DNA of 64,000 bases from assembly GCA_011391255.1 (NCBI GenBank), contig JAABQV010000008.1:1-64000 (forward strand). Direction: 5' to 3'. Below the pieces are notes generated by a model. The model saw only the letters and a program-made list of their open reading frames with translations, was not told where the DNA came from and made no database searches. The first letter of the stretch is position 1. Each line of letters starts with the position of its first letter. This document shows, one piece after another, positions 9,701 through 17,702 of this stretch. This DNA comes from Dechloromonas sp. GTDB taxonomy: Bacteria > Pseudomonadota > Gammaproteobacteria > Burkholderiales > Rhodocyclaceae. The position numbers and the translations under genes are program-made.

Positions 9701-9982
9701 TTTGGCAGTTTGGATGTGCCATCCGGGACGTTGTTCAGCTTCACCTTGCCTAAGGATACGTTCAAACATGCCGATCCAAAGATTTCGGTCACCATGGATG
9801 CGCGGAATGCAGATGGTGGACCGCTACCGAGTTGGTTGAACTTTGAACCGGGGTTAGGTCGATTCACCGGCCGGCCACCGGAGGGCTTGAGCAGCTTTAC
9901 GGTACAGGTCATTGCCCGCGACAGTTCAGGCAATGAGGCTTCTACCATGGTGACGCTAAAATTTTCTGAGGTGAAAAAGTGA
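3767..9982 (+). CDS. TpsA exoprotein, C-terminal part: GLUG, MBG and YDG repeats, Pro-rich linker, cadherin/Ig-like end
   Basis: This is the 2,071-residue remainder of the exoprotein. Residues ~1-270 hold more GLUG repeats (YNTGNISG, GGLLGL). Then come tandem surface-adhesin modules: about six of MBG type (K-x-YG-x-x-DP) and nine of YDG type (K-x-YDG-T). A Pro/Gly linker at ~1,750-1,910 includes three exact PSGPSGDPGQ units, and a C-terminal ~90-residue domain (LPSWLNFEPG, FTGRPPEG, RDSSGN) resembles putative-Ig/dystroglycan-type cadherin domains. It would lie at the cell surface or be released. It lacks its own signal and TPS domain, so it can be secreted only if joined to the upstream pieces. 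The first ATG lies within repeat sequence with no ribosome site, which supports a frameshifted continuation. Confidence 0.8.
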   Translation: MSNSNATTTSSLIQIKNYGNVYGKQIVAGIIGQNDNFKNTTISKITNSGNVYAKSISTGLFYSLGTATDMTVSYLANTGNITNGTNAADFGSGAGLAIYGSGGAGALTIESSYNTGNISGVGYDTNGYAGLVAIANFRGTSPLTFRNVYNTGNIVVTDDGDANSTTLVGGLLGLKYESKIVFENAYNSGNITLNKGAGNTGNLPYIGSIIGYIYNRDANTHATFTNVYASGTLSTLDNTNTRQTYLAGTVYVAGQIPFPYFYNYWNQSGTANSVPQPASTAGLATKTTAELQAPPATLSFPTDKWGQSATINGGLPYLTGFSIPLTITFGALSKIYGDAAYPSLVLDTNYTCSAGCNFAINWNPTSFGQYKAAGTYAYTTSNMFSLGSGADGYEITYATTNSFLINPRPINLTPTAGQTKVYGNDNPASYTYTPESAGSSRGWVNNDTFTGALARAAGETVGNYAINQGSLANSNYSISIVPTNFAISQRPITLTSTPDSKIYGNTDPSLAVTVTGGSLANNSGIGVVDSVADVAGTLTREAGNNVGSYDIALGGGAKASNYAITFATDNNAITIGKRTISLTANKAYDGDNTLTGSQITIGNTGYGETLTYSGGAANSQSVADNATNFISAITLGNGTGNISNYQLPTLDHASAPASITAKTLTLSGTKVYDGSADFASFLTLGGLINTESFAISSASANSSHVAANGSNYISAITLGAGSNGAVASNYVLPAYSYSAGLNAVTVSAKTLTPTLTNVGVTKVYDGDTSSTLTPTYSFSDFVSGDTAATLSYTGRNFNDKDVADATTITVSGLAVASISGSNSSAATDYVLDATSKSASGATITRKDVSVSSLQIADKVYDGTTNASSVQSTVLSGVVLADAANVNTSGTLANFGGKDVGTYSVSVTGLSLTGTEANNYNLTGGTTATDSSVAITKKTVSLSANKIYDGSADLTGFVTLGTGVGSETLTYAGATANNAHVATAGKFINAITLQNATDASGGLASNYQLPTLNTANAPVTITTRPIEITADAKSKTYGNADPALTYTPEAAGTNRGLVIGDTFTGSLTRVAGETVSGGPYAISQGTTLANSDYAITFTGNVLAINQRPITLTATAASKIYGEVDPSLAVSVTGGSLASVTQSDTLANVTGTLSREAGNNVGSYDIALGAGSKASNYAISFATDNNAITINRRPVNVTADAKTKEYGSADPALTFVAETQSSGRGMLGSETLSGALTRVAGETVLGGPYDIEQGGVTNTANGNYAISYTGSNLTIGTKTLTLAGNTGVTKTYDGTTAMPVGNYGYGSLVGIVGSDTVTVSGAPVYDSANANAVRSVLIGNVGIAGSDASNYTMSWTNGSGTINKAQLSVTANADAKFVTQGDVLTTYNGVSYNGFVHGENTGALNITGLSVDRNNPGQNNAGTYSGVLVPSGVTAGNYQISYVNGDYTIVPANQLLVRVQNTSTTYGTGPSYTITDARYMDGSNVIHTLAAPTISGNTVTYSDGVGGGASFTLGPVAAQNSTANQLKAGGYSIGASNVTESSANFSDTLTVTGALTVDRKALSANASNVSKVYDGSTAMNNVVLGYTDLETNDVVTISGNGNFSDKNVGTNKDYTVSSLTLGSTDAANYFLSGGTSLSGSNGEVTKKTVSLAGARTYDGTTTLGSGTVTITTGVGSETLTYSGATAHSKNVGSNYIDAITLQDATDASGGLAGNYQLPGMTANSAQNSVSFVKKALSVVGTTAANKTYDGTTNATLNLGSLLGLVGGEALGLSGIGNFDDPNVGIGKAVAVKLALADGANGLAGNYSITDTSTTANINPVPNVVPPLPPPIPPAPPAPTDVPSMPTPTPVPDPTPGPGTPTGVPGGPGGVPAEPSGPSGDPGQPSGPSGDPGQPSGPSGDPGQPSGQSRPAGDSGNGLGSTGSGSDAKNQPDASSGPGNGVTSIELTLTGAGEVSLTGSSSSASASGDANRSGGFISVRSFGSLDVPSGTLFSFTLPKDTFKHADPKISVTMDARNADGGPLPSWLNFEPGLGRFTGRPPEGLSSFTVQVIARDSSGNEASTMVTLKFSEVKK
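5240..5491 (+). repeat. Long MBG module, copy 1 (copy 2 at 7088-7330)
   Basis: This is an 84-residue module from ITLT to AITI. Its second copy at 7088-7330 (81 residues) is nearly identical in the stretches DPSLAV, VTGGSLA, REAGNNVGSYDIALG and KASNYAI, and differs in the middle. The two copies are closer to each other than to the other modules of the protein, indicating a recent internal duplication or gene conversion. Confidence 0.75.
9380..9469 (+). repeat. Three tandem 30-bp units encoding PSGPSGDPGQ
   Basis: Three in-frame 30-bp units begin at 9380, 9410 and 9440, differing by a few silent bases, and a partial fourth unit (PSGQS) follows. They code a Pro/Gly/Ser/Asp linker between the YDG modules and the C-terminal domain. 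Units of 30 bp keep frame when gained or lost, so length variation is expected. Confidence 0.85.
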
Positions 9983-10359
9983 AATGAACTGGGAGACGGG
10001 TTCCTGTGGAGTTAGCTGCCGTTGAGCCTTATTGGCCCGATGAGCGGCAGCTAACTGACTAGTTCGCCTTGTTTGTCAGGCACTTTTCAGAGACAACCAG
10101 ACCTTTGAATGACGGTTTCGGAGAGCAGGCGACCGGTAGGTCTTGGCCGAGACTTACCCGTGGCGCTGCCAACCTGGATGACTCTTATCGCTGTATTGTG
10201 TCACTCAGCCTGCTTCAAATGCCAGCCACTTTCCCCGTTGACCGTAGCAATCGTCAATTCAGGCTACTGAGCGCGGCAACTGTGACTGAATCACGCCGGA
10301 TTATGATGTTCCGTGATTACCGAATCACGCAAGCCAAGCCCGGTATCAAATCCGTGAAT
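9983..10359. other. Intergenic region with no convincing gene
   Basis: These 377 bp lie between the TpsA stop and the convergent VF530 gene. Apart from the inverted repeat at 10010-10056 I see no coding signal. The one longer open frame here has no ribosome site and no recognisable protein. It may be a dispersed intergenic repeat or a decayed element. Confidence 0.5.
10010..10056. terminator. Perfect 12-bp inverted repeat downstream of tpsA; possible terminator
   Basis: AGTTAGCTGCCG (10010-10021) and CGGCAGCTAACT (10045-10056) are exact reverse complements around a 23-base loop, 28 bp after the tpsA stop. No T-run follows, so an intrinsic terminator is uncertain. It could equally be the end of a dispersed repeat. 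Confidence 0.4.
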
Positions 10360-10833
10360 TCATTTTCTCCACTTTGCCCATGGATCTGAATCACCGGCTG
10401 GCGTGTTTGAGTAGGCCGGTGATCTCTTGGCTGATCCGCCGCGCTGGCTTTTCTCCTGGTCATACATGGCGGCTTTCGTGCTGCGCTTTTCCCTGAGTCG
10501 ATCAGCGTCTTCGAGGCTCAGTTCGGCGGGCAACCCCGGCGCTTGGTTTGGCGGCACGATGCGATCTCTGGGTGGCAGCTCAAACTGTTCGTCAGAAGCG
10601 CGGGGCAGGCTTTTGAACTGATACAGATAGAAGGCTTCAACCTTCTCGCGCGCCCAATTCGTCTTTTTGAGGAATTTGACGGCGGACTCAATACTCGGGT
10701 TGTTGTTGAAACAGTTGATATTGAGATAGGCAAAGAGAAGTTCAAACCCGTAGTGATCGACAATTTCGATGAGCAGGGTTTTTAAGCTGATCCCGTGCAG
10801 CGGGTTATTTTGGTAGTTTTTCTCGTCATTCAT
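10360..10833 (-). CDS. VF530-family DNA-binding protein with a long C-terminal extension
   Basis: The first ~75 residues after the chosen ATG ([17 protein letters not shown], then [20 protein letters not shown], then [11 protein letters not shown]) match the VF530/DUF2132 family, small double-helical proteins known from structure as DNA-binding. The usual protein is about 70-80 residues. Here about 80 further residues follow, rich in Pro, Arg, Lys, Ser and Asp and without a recognisable fold. An ATG 15 codons upstream exists, but its extra residues do not fit the family. The gene stands alone, convergent to the exoprotein. Its cellular role is unknown. Confidence 0.8.
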   Translation of the reverse strand: MNDEKNYQNNPLHGISLKTLLIEIVDHYGFELLFAYLNINCFNNNPSIESAVKFLKKTNWAREKVEAFYLYQFKSLPRASDEQFELPPRDRIVPPNQAPGLPAELSLEDADRLREKRSTKAAMYDQEKSQRGGSAKRSPAYSNTPAGDSDPWAKWRK

Positions 10834-10947
10834 GCGACTGGCCAATCTGGATAAGGCTGGGATTATACCAATCGCCATCTCGAGCCCGGCTTTTCTGCCG
10901 TACTTCAGACAATAGTGACGCCTTGATTTGAAAGGTAATTAAGGCAA

Positions 10948-11919
10948 TCAGGCGGGCAGGGGCGCCGGAATGATGGTGAGGCGACCTGACGTCAGATAGG
11001 TCTCGCAGCGCTGGATGTATTCGCGTGTACTTTTGGGCATTGGCGTCCGCGCGCGCGCCATGTAAAAGATCAGGTCACGGCCCTGTCGGATCAGCAGCAG
11101 GCCATCCGCGACCCGGCGACCGACTGATTCGCTGGTACGACTTTCTGGCGCCTGCGGTACGGGCGTGAAATTGGCGAGGCGCTCGGCAGCGGTGACCAGT
11201 TGCGACCAGGCTTCGAATATATCGTGATCGGTGCGCAGGTTTTCAGCCTTGATCCTAGCCATGCTGGCAAAGTCACGCACCGGGCTTTCGATGGCGGCAA
11301 AGGCGGGGATGATCGTGAAATTGGCGACCATAGCATTGGCGATCTTGTCGATGTCGCGCATAGTTTGGCCGATCTTGATGTAGCGGCTTTCGTAGAAATC
11401 TTCGAGCGGAATCGAAAATGCCCGGAAAGGCTCGCCCCAGAGTTCGTCGATGCCCTCCTCGCCGCTGCGGTGAAGAACGAAACGGCCGAGTTCCATGGCA
11501 TCGAGCAGGCATTTTCCGCATTCACGCATCAAGGCATCATCACTACGAATTTCGATGCCGTCGGCCTGCAATTCAACCAGCCGGCGAAAAATGTCGGCGG
11601 CGCGATTGAAGTAAGCACCGGCCAGCATCGCTGCCTTTACCCGCTTGCGCGCCGGATCGCTTTCCGCTTCGTGGGCAGCCTTGGCCTCGCCGAGGCGGGT
11701 ACCGGGAATATTCAGGCCGTGTTCAGTATGGTTGAAGAGGCGCCGGGTGAGACCTTCGATCAGGCGCTTCTTGGCTTCCAGCGTATCAGCCGGGACCGGG
11801 TAGGTCTTGATCCAGTAACCATCGTAGAGCACGCGCTCGATCCCGTCGATGATGCGACGCGAACCTTCCGGCGGATTTTCCAGAACAGCATCCGACTTAA
11901 ATTGAAGCACTTGGGTCAT
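10948..11919 (-). CDS. Conserved-looking protein of unknown function, 323 residues
   Basis: I do not recognise this protein. It is soluble, mostly helical and rich in Arg, Ala and Glu. The N-terminus (residues ~1-50) contains RIIDGIERVLYDGYWIKTYPVP, and the C-terminus contains GRDLIFYMARARTPMPKST. It has no signal peptide, membrane segment or classic catalytic motif. Coding character is strong (long frame, GC-rich third positions). It stands alone: 177 bp upstream without a gene and 69 bp to the next start downstream. There is no sigma-54 or NifA site in front of it, so a nif link rests on proximity only. Confidence 0.65.
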   Translation of the reverse strand: MTQVLQFKSDAVLENPPEGSRRIIDGIERVLYDGYWIKTYPVPADTLEAKKRLIEGLTRRLFNHTEHGLNIPGTRLGEAKAAHEAESDPARKRVKAAMLAGAYFNRAADIFRRLVELQADGIEIRSDDALMRECGKCLLDAMELGRFVLHRSGEEGIDELWGEPFRAFSIPLEDFYESRYIKIGQTMRDIDKIANAMVANFTIIPAFAAIESPVRDFASMARIKAENLRTDHDIFEAWSQLVTAAERLANFTPVPQAPESRTSESVGRRVADGLLLIRQGRDLIFYMARARTPMPKSTREYIQRCETYLTSGRLTIIPAPLPA

Positions 11920-12096
11920 GGCGTAAGGCTTTACTGGGAATCACTTCAGGGCGCAAAACGCGAAAATTCAAGCAGCGTTTGTCACTTGCGAAGTATCGAG
12001 GGGGAGAATTTTGCACGATATTCGTCCCCCTGTCGCGTAGTACTTCTTTGCCAGGGCAAGAGCGCGACCCCGATGCTAGGTCCTGCAAATGACCAA

Positions 12097-12489
12097 TCAG
12101 TGCCGTGAAAACAGGTCACGCAACTTGCACAGCACCGTCGTGATATCGAAGCGCGGATCAGGCAGTGCTTCACCGGCGAGGATGCGGGTGATGGCGAGGG
12201 CCGGGTCGCTTTCGCCGGTAAGCAAAACCTCGGCACCGCGCTTTTTCATGTGCCGAATGAAGCCGTCGCCAGCGCTGGCCGCGACGATCAGATCAACACT
12301 ATCGAGCGGATGCGGCTCCTTGTCTTCAAAGACATGAAGCACCTGCGCCTTGTCCAGATTGACACGCGACGGTGCCGGCAGCAAGCGGTTGGCACGGTGA
12401 TCTGTCAGGTCGTATACCAGCCATTGTCGGGTTTGCCCCGCATGGCTGCTGACGGTTTCGAAGTCCTTGGTGGCGATGGCGATTTTCAT
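12097..12489 (-). CDS. NifX/NifB-type FeMo-cofactor biosynthesis domain protein
   Basis: This is a 130-residue single-domain protein of the dinitrogenase iron-molybdenum cofactor family (NifX, NafY C-terminal, NifB C-terminal). The start MKIAIATKDFETVSSHAGQ carries the conserved His in the position where NifX/NafY proteins have HFG/HAG, and the middle has DLIVAASAGDGFIRHMKKRG. Family members bind FeMo-co or its precursor or related Fe-Mo-S clusters. It lies 14 bp behind the modD remnant at the end of the modEABC operon, so it is probably co-transcribed with molybdate uptake. It is distinct from the longer nifX next to nifN. The exact cluster it binds cannot be told. Confidence 0.82.
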   Translation of the reverse strand: MKIAIATKDFETVSSHAGQTRQWLVYDLTDHRANRLLPAPSRVNLDKAQVLHVFEDKEPHPLDSVDLIVAASAGDGFIRHMKKRGAEVLLTGESDPALAITRILAGEALPDPRFDITTVLCKLRDLFSRH

Positions 12490-12503
12490 GGCGAGCGGCG
12501 TCT

Positions 12504-12716
12504 TTACAGGGCTGTCAGCGTGACCGCCACGTCGCGTGGCGGCGAGAAATACGGGGCGGAAGTGACCAGAATATCGGCCCCGGCCCGCGCATAGTCTTCT
12601 GCATTAGCAGAATTTGTGCCGCCTGCTACAACGCTGAAGGTGGACGTGGATTTCAAAACTTGCCCTTTTATCCGGTTGACCGTGGCCACCGGCAGGGCGT
12701 CGGGCTGCTTGTTCAT
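12504..12716 (-). pseudogene. modD: Remnant of modD (quinolinate-phosphoribosyltransferase-like), C-terminal end only
   Basis: The 70-residue frame has AGGTNSANAEDYARAGADILVT and SAPYFSPP, which match the very end of ModD and nicotinate-nucleotide pyrophosphorylases (AGGIN-x-x-N, then VTSAPY). Family members are about 280 residues, so three quarters are missing. The ATG overlaps the modC stop (ATGA), as an intact modD would, and the first ~20 residues do not match the family N-terminus. An internal deletion that kept start and end is the simplest reading. The role of full-length ModD in molybdate uptake loci is itself unclear. It is unlikely to be functional. Confidence 0.7.
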
Positions 12717-13783
12717 TCCATCAAGGCTACGGATTTGATTTGAACACTGACTGGCAGGCCCGGCGCGATGCCGAGCTGGGCGGCCGAACGGCGGGTCAGA
12801 CGGGCAACCAGCAGAGTGGCACCAACCTGGACACGGACCAGCAGCAGGCCGGGATGATCGTCGTCACCGATTGCCTCGACCGTGCCGTTGAGCACGTTCT
12901 GGATGCTACTCGGCACCGGGTCGAGGACGGCCAGGCTGACATCGCGAGCCAGTACACGAACGCGCACGCGCCTGCCGGTCGGCACGCCACGATCCCGGGT
13001 CCATAGGCTGCCGCCGGCGAAATCGACGCGGGCCAGATGCCATTCCTTTTCAAGCTCACCGACCGTCGCGTCGAGCACGACACCGACGTCCTCGCCGAGC
13101 CGGATCGGCAGGTCGAGGCGGGCCAGCGTTGCGACCAACGAACCGTCGGCAACAACGCGGCCGTCATCCATGACAACGAGATGATCGGCCAGACGAGCAA
13201 CTTCGTCTGGCGAATGGCTAACGTAAATGACCGGAATCGCCAGCTCGTCGTGCAGACGTTCGAGATAGGGCAGGATTTCCTGCTTGCGCTTGAGATCGAG
13301 TGCCGCCAGCGGTTCGTCCATCAGCAGGATTTCCGGGCCGACGGCCAGCGCCCGCGCGATGCCGACGCGCTGGCGCTCACCACCGGACAGCGTGTCCGGC
13401 TTGCGGGCTAGCAGGTGGCCGATGCCGAGCAGTTCGATAGCTTGCTCAAGCCCGACGCGCTGCGCCGTGGTGCTGCGTTTGAGGCCGAAATTGAGGTTGC
13501 CGAGGACATTGAGATGGGCGAATAGGCTGGCTTCCTGAAAGACATAACCAATCGGCCGCTGATGGGTGGGCAGCCAGGTTTTTTCGTCCTGCCAGATTTT
13601 TCCCTTGAATTCCAGTCGACCGTGGGAGGCGCGCTCCAGCCCGGCCAGACAGCGTAGCAGGGTGGTTTTGCCCGAGCCGGAATGGCCGAATAGCGCGGTG
13701 ACGCCACGGCCAGGCAGGGCGAGGTCGACATCGAGCGTGAAGCCGGGCCAGTCGAGCTTGAAGCGGGCTTCTATCGAGTCCAT
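12713..13783 (-). CDS. modC: Molybdate ABC transporter ATP-binding protein ModC
   Basis: This is the ATPase of the molybdate importer, at the cytoplasmic face. Walker A GHSGSGKT is at 33-40, the signature LSGGERQ at 132-138 and Walker B ILLMDE at 152-157. The C-terminal third is a TOBE/MOP domain (from about residue 285, SIQNVLNGTVEAIGD) that senses bound molybdate in this family. The length of 356 residues is normal. It starts one base after the modB stop and overlaps the modD remnant by 4 bp, so it is part of modEABC. Sulfate or other anion ATPases are alternatives, but the MOP domain and neighbours decide for molybdate. Confidence 0.95.
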   Translation of the reverse strand: MDSIEARFKLDWPGFTLDVDLALPGRGVTALFGHSGSGKTTLLRCLAGLERASHGRLEFKGKIWQDEKTWLPTHQRPIGYVFQEASLFAHLNVLGNLNFGLKRSTTAQRVGLEQAIELLGIGHLLARKPDTLSGGERQRVGIARALAVGPEILLMDEPLAALDLKRKQEILPYLERLHDELAIPVIYVSHSPDEVARLADHLVVMDDGRVVADGSLVATLARLDLPIRLGEDVGVVLDATVGELEKEWHLARVDFAGGSLWTRDRGVPTGRRVRVRVLARDVSLAVLDPVPSSIQNVLNGTVEAIGDDDHPGLLLVRVQVGATLLVARLTRRSAAQLGIAPGLPVSVQIKSVALME

Positions 13784-13784
13784 C

Positions 13785-14462
13785 TCAGGCCTCCCGGCGC
13801 AGGTTGCTACGCCGCATGTACATGGTCAGCAGGACAGCGAAGGAGAAAGCAAGCATGACCGCCGACAGTCGGTGAGCATCGCCATACTCCATGGCCTCCA
13901 CATGATCGTAAATCTGCACCGAGGCAACGCGGGTGACGCCCGGGATGTTGCCGCCGATCATCAGCACGACGCCGAATTCGCCAACGGTGTGGGCAAAGGT
14001 CAGGATGCCGGCGGTAATGAAGCCCGGTCTGGCCAGTGGTAAGACGACAGAGAAGAAGGTGTCGAGCGGCGAGGCGCGCAGGGTCGCGGCGACTTCCAGC
14101 GGCCGATCGCCGATTGCTTCGAAAGCGTTCTGCAGGGGCTGCACCATGAACGGGACTGAATAGAACACCGAGGCAACGACCAGACCCCAGAAAGTGAAAG
14201 GTAGCGTACCCAGACCAAGCGATTGGGTAAATTGCCCGACCGGGCCGTTTGGCCCCATGGCCAGCAACAGGTAGAAGCCAAGCACCGACGGTGGCAGCAC
14301 CAGCGGCAGGGCGACGACGGCACCCAAAGGGCCCTTCCACCACGAGCGGGTGCGGGCCAGCCACCAGGCGATCGGCGTGCCGATCAGGAACAGAATCAGC
14401 GTGGTGATTCCAGCCAGGCGAATGGTCAGCCAGATAGCTTGCAGGTCACTGTCGGTAAGCAT
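13785..14462 (-). CDS. modB: Molybdate ABC transporter permease ModB
   Basis: This 225-residue inner-membrane protein has about five hydrophobic spans and the permease EAA-type loop ([22 protein letters not shown], about residues 125-147) that docks on ModC. The segments [10 protein letters not shown] and [14 protein letters not shown] are typical of ModB. It forms the channel for molybdate delivered by ModA. It sits 20 bp behind modA and directly before modC. Confidence 0.95.
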   Translation of the reverse strand: MLTDSDLQAIWLTIRLAGITTLILFLIGTPIAWWLARTRSWWKGPLGAVVALPLVLPPSVLGFYLLLAMGPNGPVGQFTQSLGLGTLPFTFWGLVVASVFYSVPFMVQPLQNAFEAIGDRPLEVAATLRASPLDTFFSVVLPLARPGFITAGILTFAHTVGEFGVVLMIGGNIPGVTRVASVQIYDHVEAMEYGDAHRLSAVMLAFSFAVLLTMYMRRSNLRREA

Positions 14463-14482
14463 GGTGCGCGGCCTGAATTGAG

Positions 14483-16071
<1,589 letters not shown>

Positions 16072-16076
16072 GATTT

Positions 16077-16100
16077 CGCAATATTAAATTTTATATAGCG
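16077..16100 (-). promoter_or_regulatory. ModE box upstream of modE
   Basis: CGCAATAT, an 8-base spacer, then ATATAGCG: the half-sites are inverted with 7 of 8 matches. Half-site length and spacer equal those of the E. coli modA operator (CGTTATAT-N8-ACATAACG). The site covers the AT-rich stretch that would serve as -10 and leader of modE, so binding should block transcription. Confidence 0.75.
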
Positions 16101-16150
16101 CTGACTATAACTCAGGTCTTTCAACTGCAAATAGTTCAAAATAACCCAAG

Positions 16151-16174
16151 CGCTATATTTGATTGGCTTAAACG
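16151..16174 (+). promoter_or_regulatory. ModE-box-like site, distal, upstream of mop
   Basis: CGCTATAT, then 8 bases, then CTTAAACG. The left half is a full match and the right half matches at 5 of 8 positions. It lies 100 bp before the mop start codon and 50 bp from the modE box, in the divergent promoter region. Confidence 0.45.
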
Positions 16175-16209
16175 CCTGGCCTTACAGTGTGGGCAACCCG
16201 ACAAAGATT

Positions 16210-16233
16210 CGTTAGTACGTTTTGTATATAGCG
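16210..16233 (+). promoter_or_regulatory. ModE-box-like site, proximal, upstream of mop
   Basis: CGTTAGTA, 8 bases, then ATATAGCG. The right half is identical to that of the modE box and the left half agrees in its first five bases. It ends 40 bp before the mop ATG, where it would overlap the mop promoter. Confidence 0.5.
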
Positions 16234-16273
16234 AAAACCGGGCCAGCACCACTAAGCGTTCAAGGAGAACAGC

Positions 16274-16702
16274 ATGAACATCAGCGCACGCAATGTATTC
16301 AAGGGAACGATCAGCGCCCTGACCAACGGCGCGGTCAATGCCGAAGTCCAACTCAGCCTGCCCGGCGGCGACAAAATTGTCGCAATCGTTACAGAAGGCA
16401 GTGTCAATTCACTCGGCTTGGCAATTGGCAAAGAAGCCGTCGCTTACGTCAAGGCGCCCTGGGTGATCCTGCTCACCGGCCCGGCCAATGTGAAATTCTC
16501 GGCCCGCAATCAACTGGCCGGCACGGTCAGCAAGATTCAGAAGGGTGCGGTCAACACTGAAGTTTCGCTTGCCCTGCCCGGCGGAACAACAGTTTTCGCT
16601 GTTGTCACCAACGAAGCAGTGATGGAAATGGGCCTTAAAGAAGGTAGCGCCGCCTCAGCACTAATCAAGGCCAGCCATGTGGTTCTTGGCATACCGGCTT
16701 GA
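16274..16702 (+). CDS. Molbindin (tandem Mop domains)
   Basis: These 142 residues make two Mop repeats (about 1-68 and 73-141), each opening SARN and carrying GAVN-x-EV and LPGG. There is no DNA-binding or transport domain. Molbindins assemble into oligomers that store molybdate or buffer its level in the cytoplasm. Tandem forms are known (ModG type in Azotobacter). The repeats are close to those of the adjacent ModE, suggesting origin from it. The start follows AAGGAG. The gene is divergent from modE, with two ModE-like sites in front, so Mo-dependent control is likely. It ends 36 bp from the convergent DUF2478 gene. Confidence 0.92.
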   Translation: MNISARNVFKGTISALTNGAVNAEVQLSLPGGDKIVAIVTEGSVNSLGLAIGKEAVAYVKAPWVILLTGPANVKFSARNQLAGTVSKIQKGAVNTEVSLALPGGTTVFAVVTNEAVMEMGLKEGSAASALIKASHVVLGIPA

Positions 16703-16738
16703 ACAGTCAGCATTTATTCAGGCAGCTGCGGGCCGCCT

Positions 16739-17269
16739 TTATTTCTTGCCGGAAGCAAGAGCGCTTGCGGCAAACCAAGACTCCAATGATTCGCGAGTCG
16801 CTATCAGTTCGCTCGCCAGGCCACCGGTAAATTCTTGCCAGGCGGCAAAGTGCTTTTCCGGGACAATGGTCAGACTGGGAATCCCTTCCGCCATCAGCGC
16901 CAGCATTTCGGAGTGAAATCCACTACCGTCCGCTTCCAGCTTGGAAAACCGATTGAAAATCGCGAGGTCGGCCCCCTCGGCAATGATTTTCCGCAGTACC
17001 GCGCTGACATCGGCAATCGCCTTCGGGTCGACACAACACGATGTCGAGTGAGTACCGAGACTTTGTGTGATCCGGCGAGTCTGGCCGCTATCGAGATCAT
17101 GCAGTGAAACCACGCAGCCATCGACTTCCTGTTGCATTTCCTGAAGCAGCCCACGGACACGCCAGCCGCGTTCAATCAACGATCTGGCGAATTCGCTGAC
17201 CAGGGAATCGACGTCGTCGCCATCGCAACGAACGACAGCGCCAATTTTCAGGGTTGAGGGAGAACTCAT
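16739..17269 (-). CDS. DUF2478-family protein (Mo/nif-associated, P-loop-like)
   Basis: The 176-residue protein matches DUF2478: an N-terminal strand IGAVVRCDG, a middle CCVDPKAIADVS, LAIFNRFSKLEADGSGFHSEM, and a late IPSLTIVPEKHFAAWQEFTGG. Members often sit in molybdenum or nitrogen-fixation loci; a nucleotide-binding-like fold is suspected and the function is not established. The ATG at 17269 has AGAGG upstream; the frame extends further but without family match. It follows the nifF operon genes on the same strand with a 127-bp gap, so it may be the operon's last gene. It faces the molbindin gene tail to tail. Confidence 0.8.
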   Translation of the reverse strand: MSSPSTLKIGAVVRCDGDDVDSLVSEFARSLIERGWRVRGLLQEMQQEVDGCVVSLHDLDSGQTRRITQSLGTHSTSCCVDPKAIADVSAVLRKIIAEGADLAIFNRFSKLEADGSGFHSEMLALMAEGIPSLTIVPEKHFAAWQEFTGGLASELIATRESLESWFAASALASGKK

Positions 17270-17396
17270 GCTTGCCTCTATTGACTGCCAAATGCGGCTC
17301 TCGGGGCGGATGGTAGCGAAACTGAGGGATGCTTTGCAACGAAGCTCTTTGACGCACGCCAAAACCGGCAGCGCTCTCGAAGCCGCGCACTCCCCC

Positions 17397-17702
17397 TCAG
17401 GCGTCGAAATGGAGCGCCAGACTGGCCAGCAGACTTGGCAGCGGCAGGTTTTCTTCGCTCTCCAGAATACCGGGCACCGGGTAGGGGTATTCGTAGAAAA
17501 TTCCGTAAGTGCCGCTACGCTGACCATGCAGATAGACGTGGGCGCGCAATTTGTCGAGTTCGGTGTGGCGCAGGGTGACGATCTGCGGATCGCCACCCTC
17601 GTCCGGCACCAGTTCGCAAGCCCGGGCAATGCGCTCATCGAGGGAGACAAGCACGCGGCGGATTTCTCGACATTTGGGGGCAGCCCAAGGATTACTATTC
17701 AT
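17397..17702 (-). CDS. Small protein of unknown function in the nifF operon
   Basis: I do not recognise this 101-residue protein. Residues ~10-60 look helical (RRVLVSLDERIARACELVP), then comes HVYLHGQRSGTYGIFYEYPYP, and the C-terminus is LLASLALHF. It has no membrane span and only two Cys. Its ATG overlaps the nifF stop by 4 bp, so it is translationally coupled to flavodoxin and lies in the NifA-controlled operon. A role in nitrogen fixation is therefore inferred from position only. Confidence 0.72.
   Translation of the reverse strand: MNSNPWAAPKCREIRRVLVSLDERIARACELVPDEGGDPQIVTLRHTELDKLRAHVYLHGQRSGTYGIFYEYPYPVPGILESEENLPLPSLLASLALHFDA

Noticed and set aside
10069-10389. A 106-codon frame after the exoprotein
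   Set aside because: No ribosome site, no family, overlaps the end of the VF530 gene; treated as non-coding.
17270-17650. Upstream extension of the DUF2478 frame
   Set aside because: The added residues are antisense or out-of-frame to the 101-residue gene and have no family match; ATG 17269 has a ribosome site.
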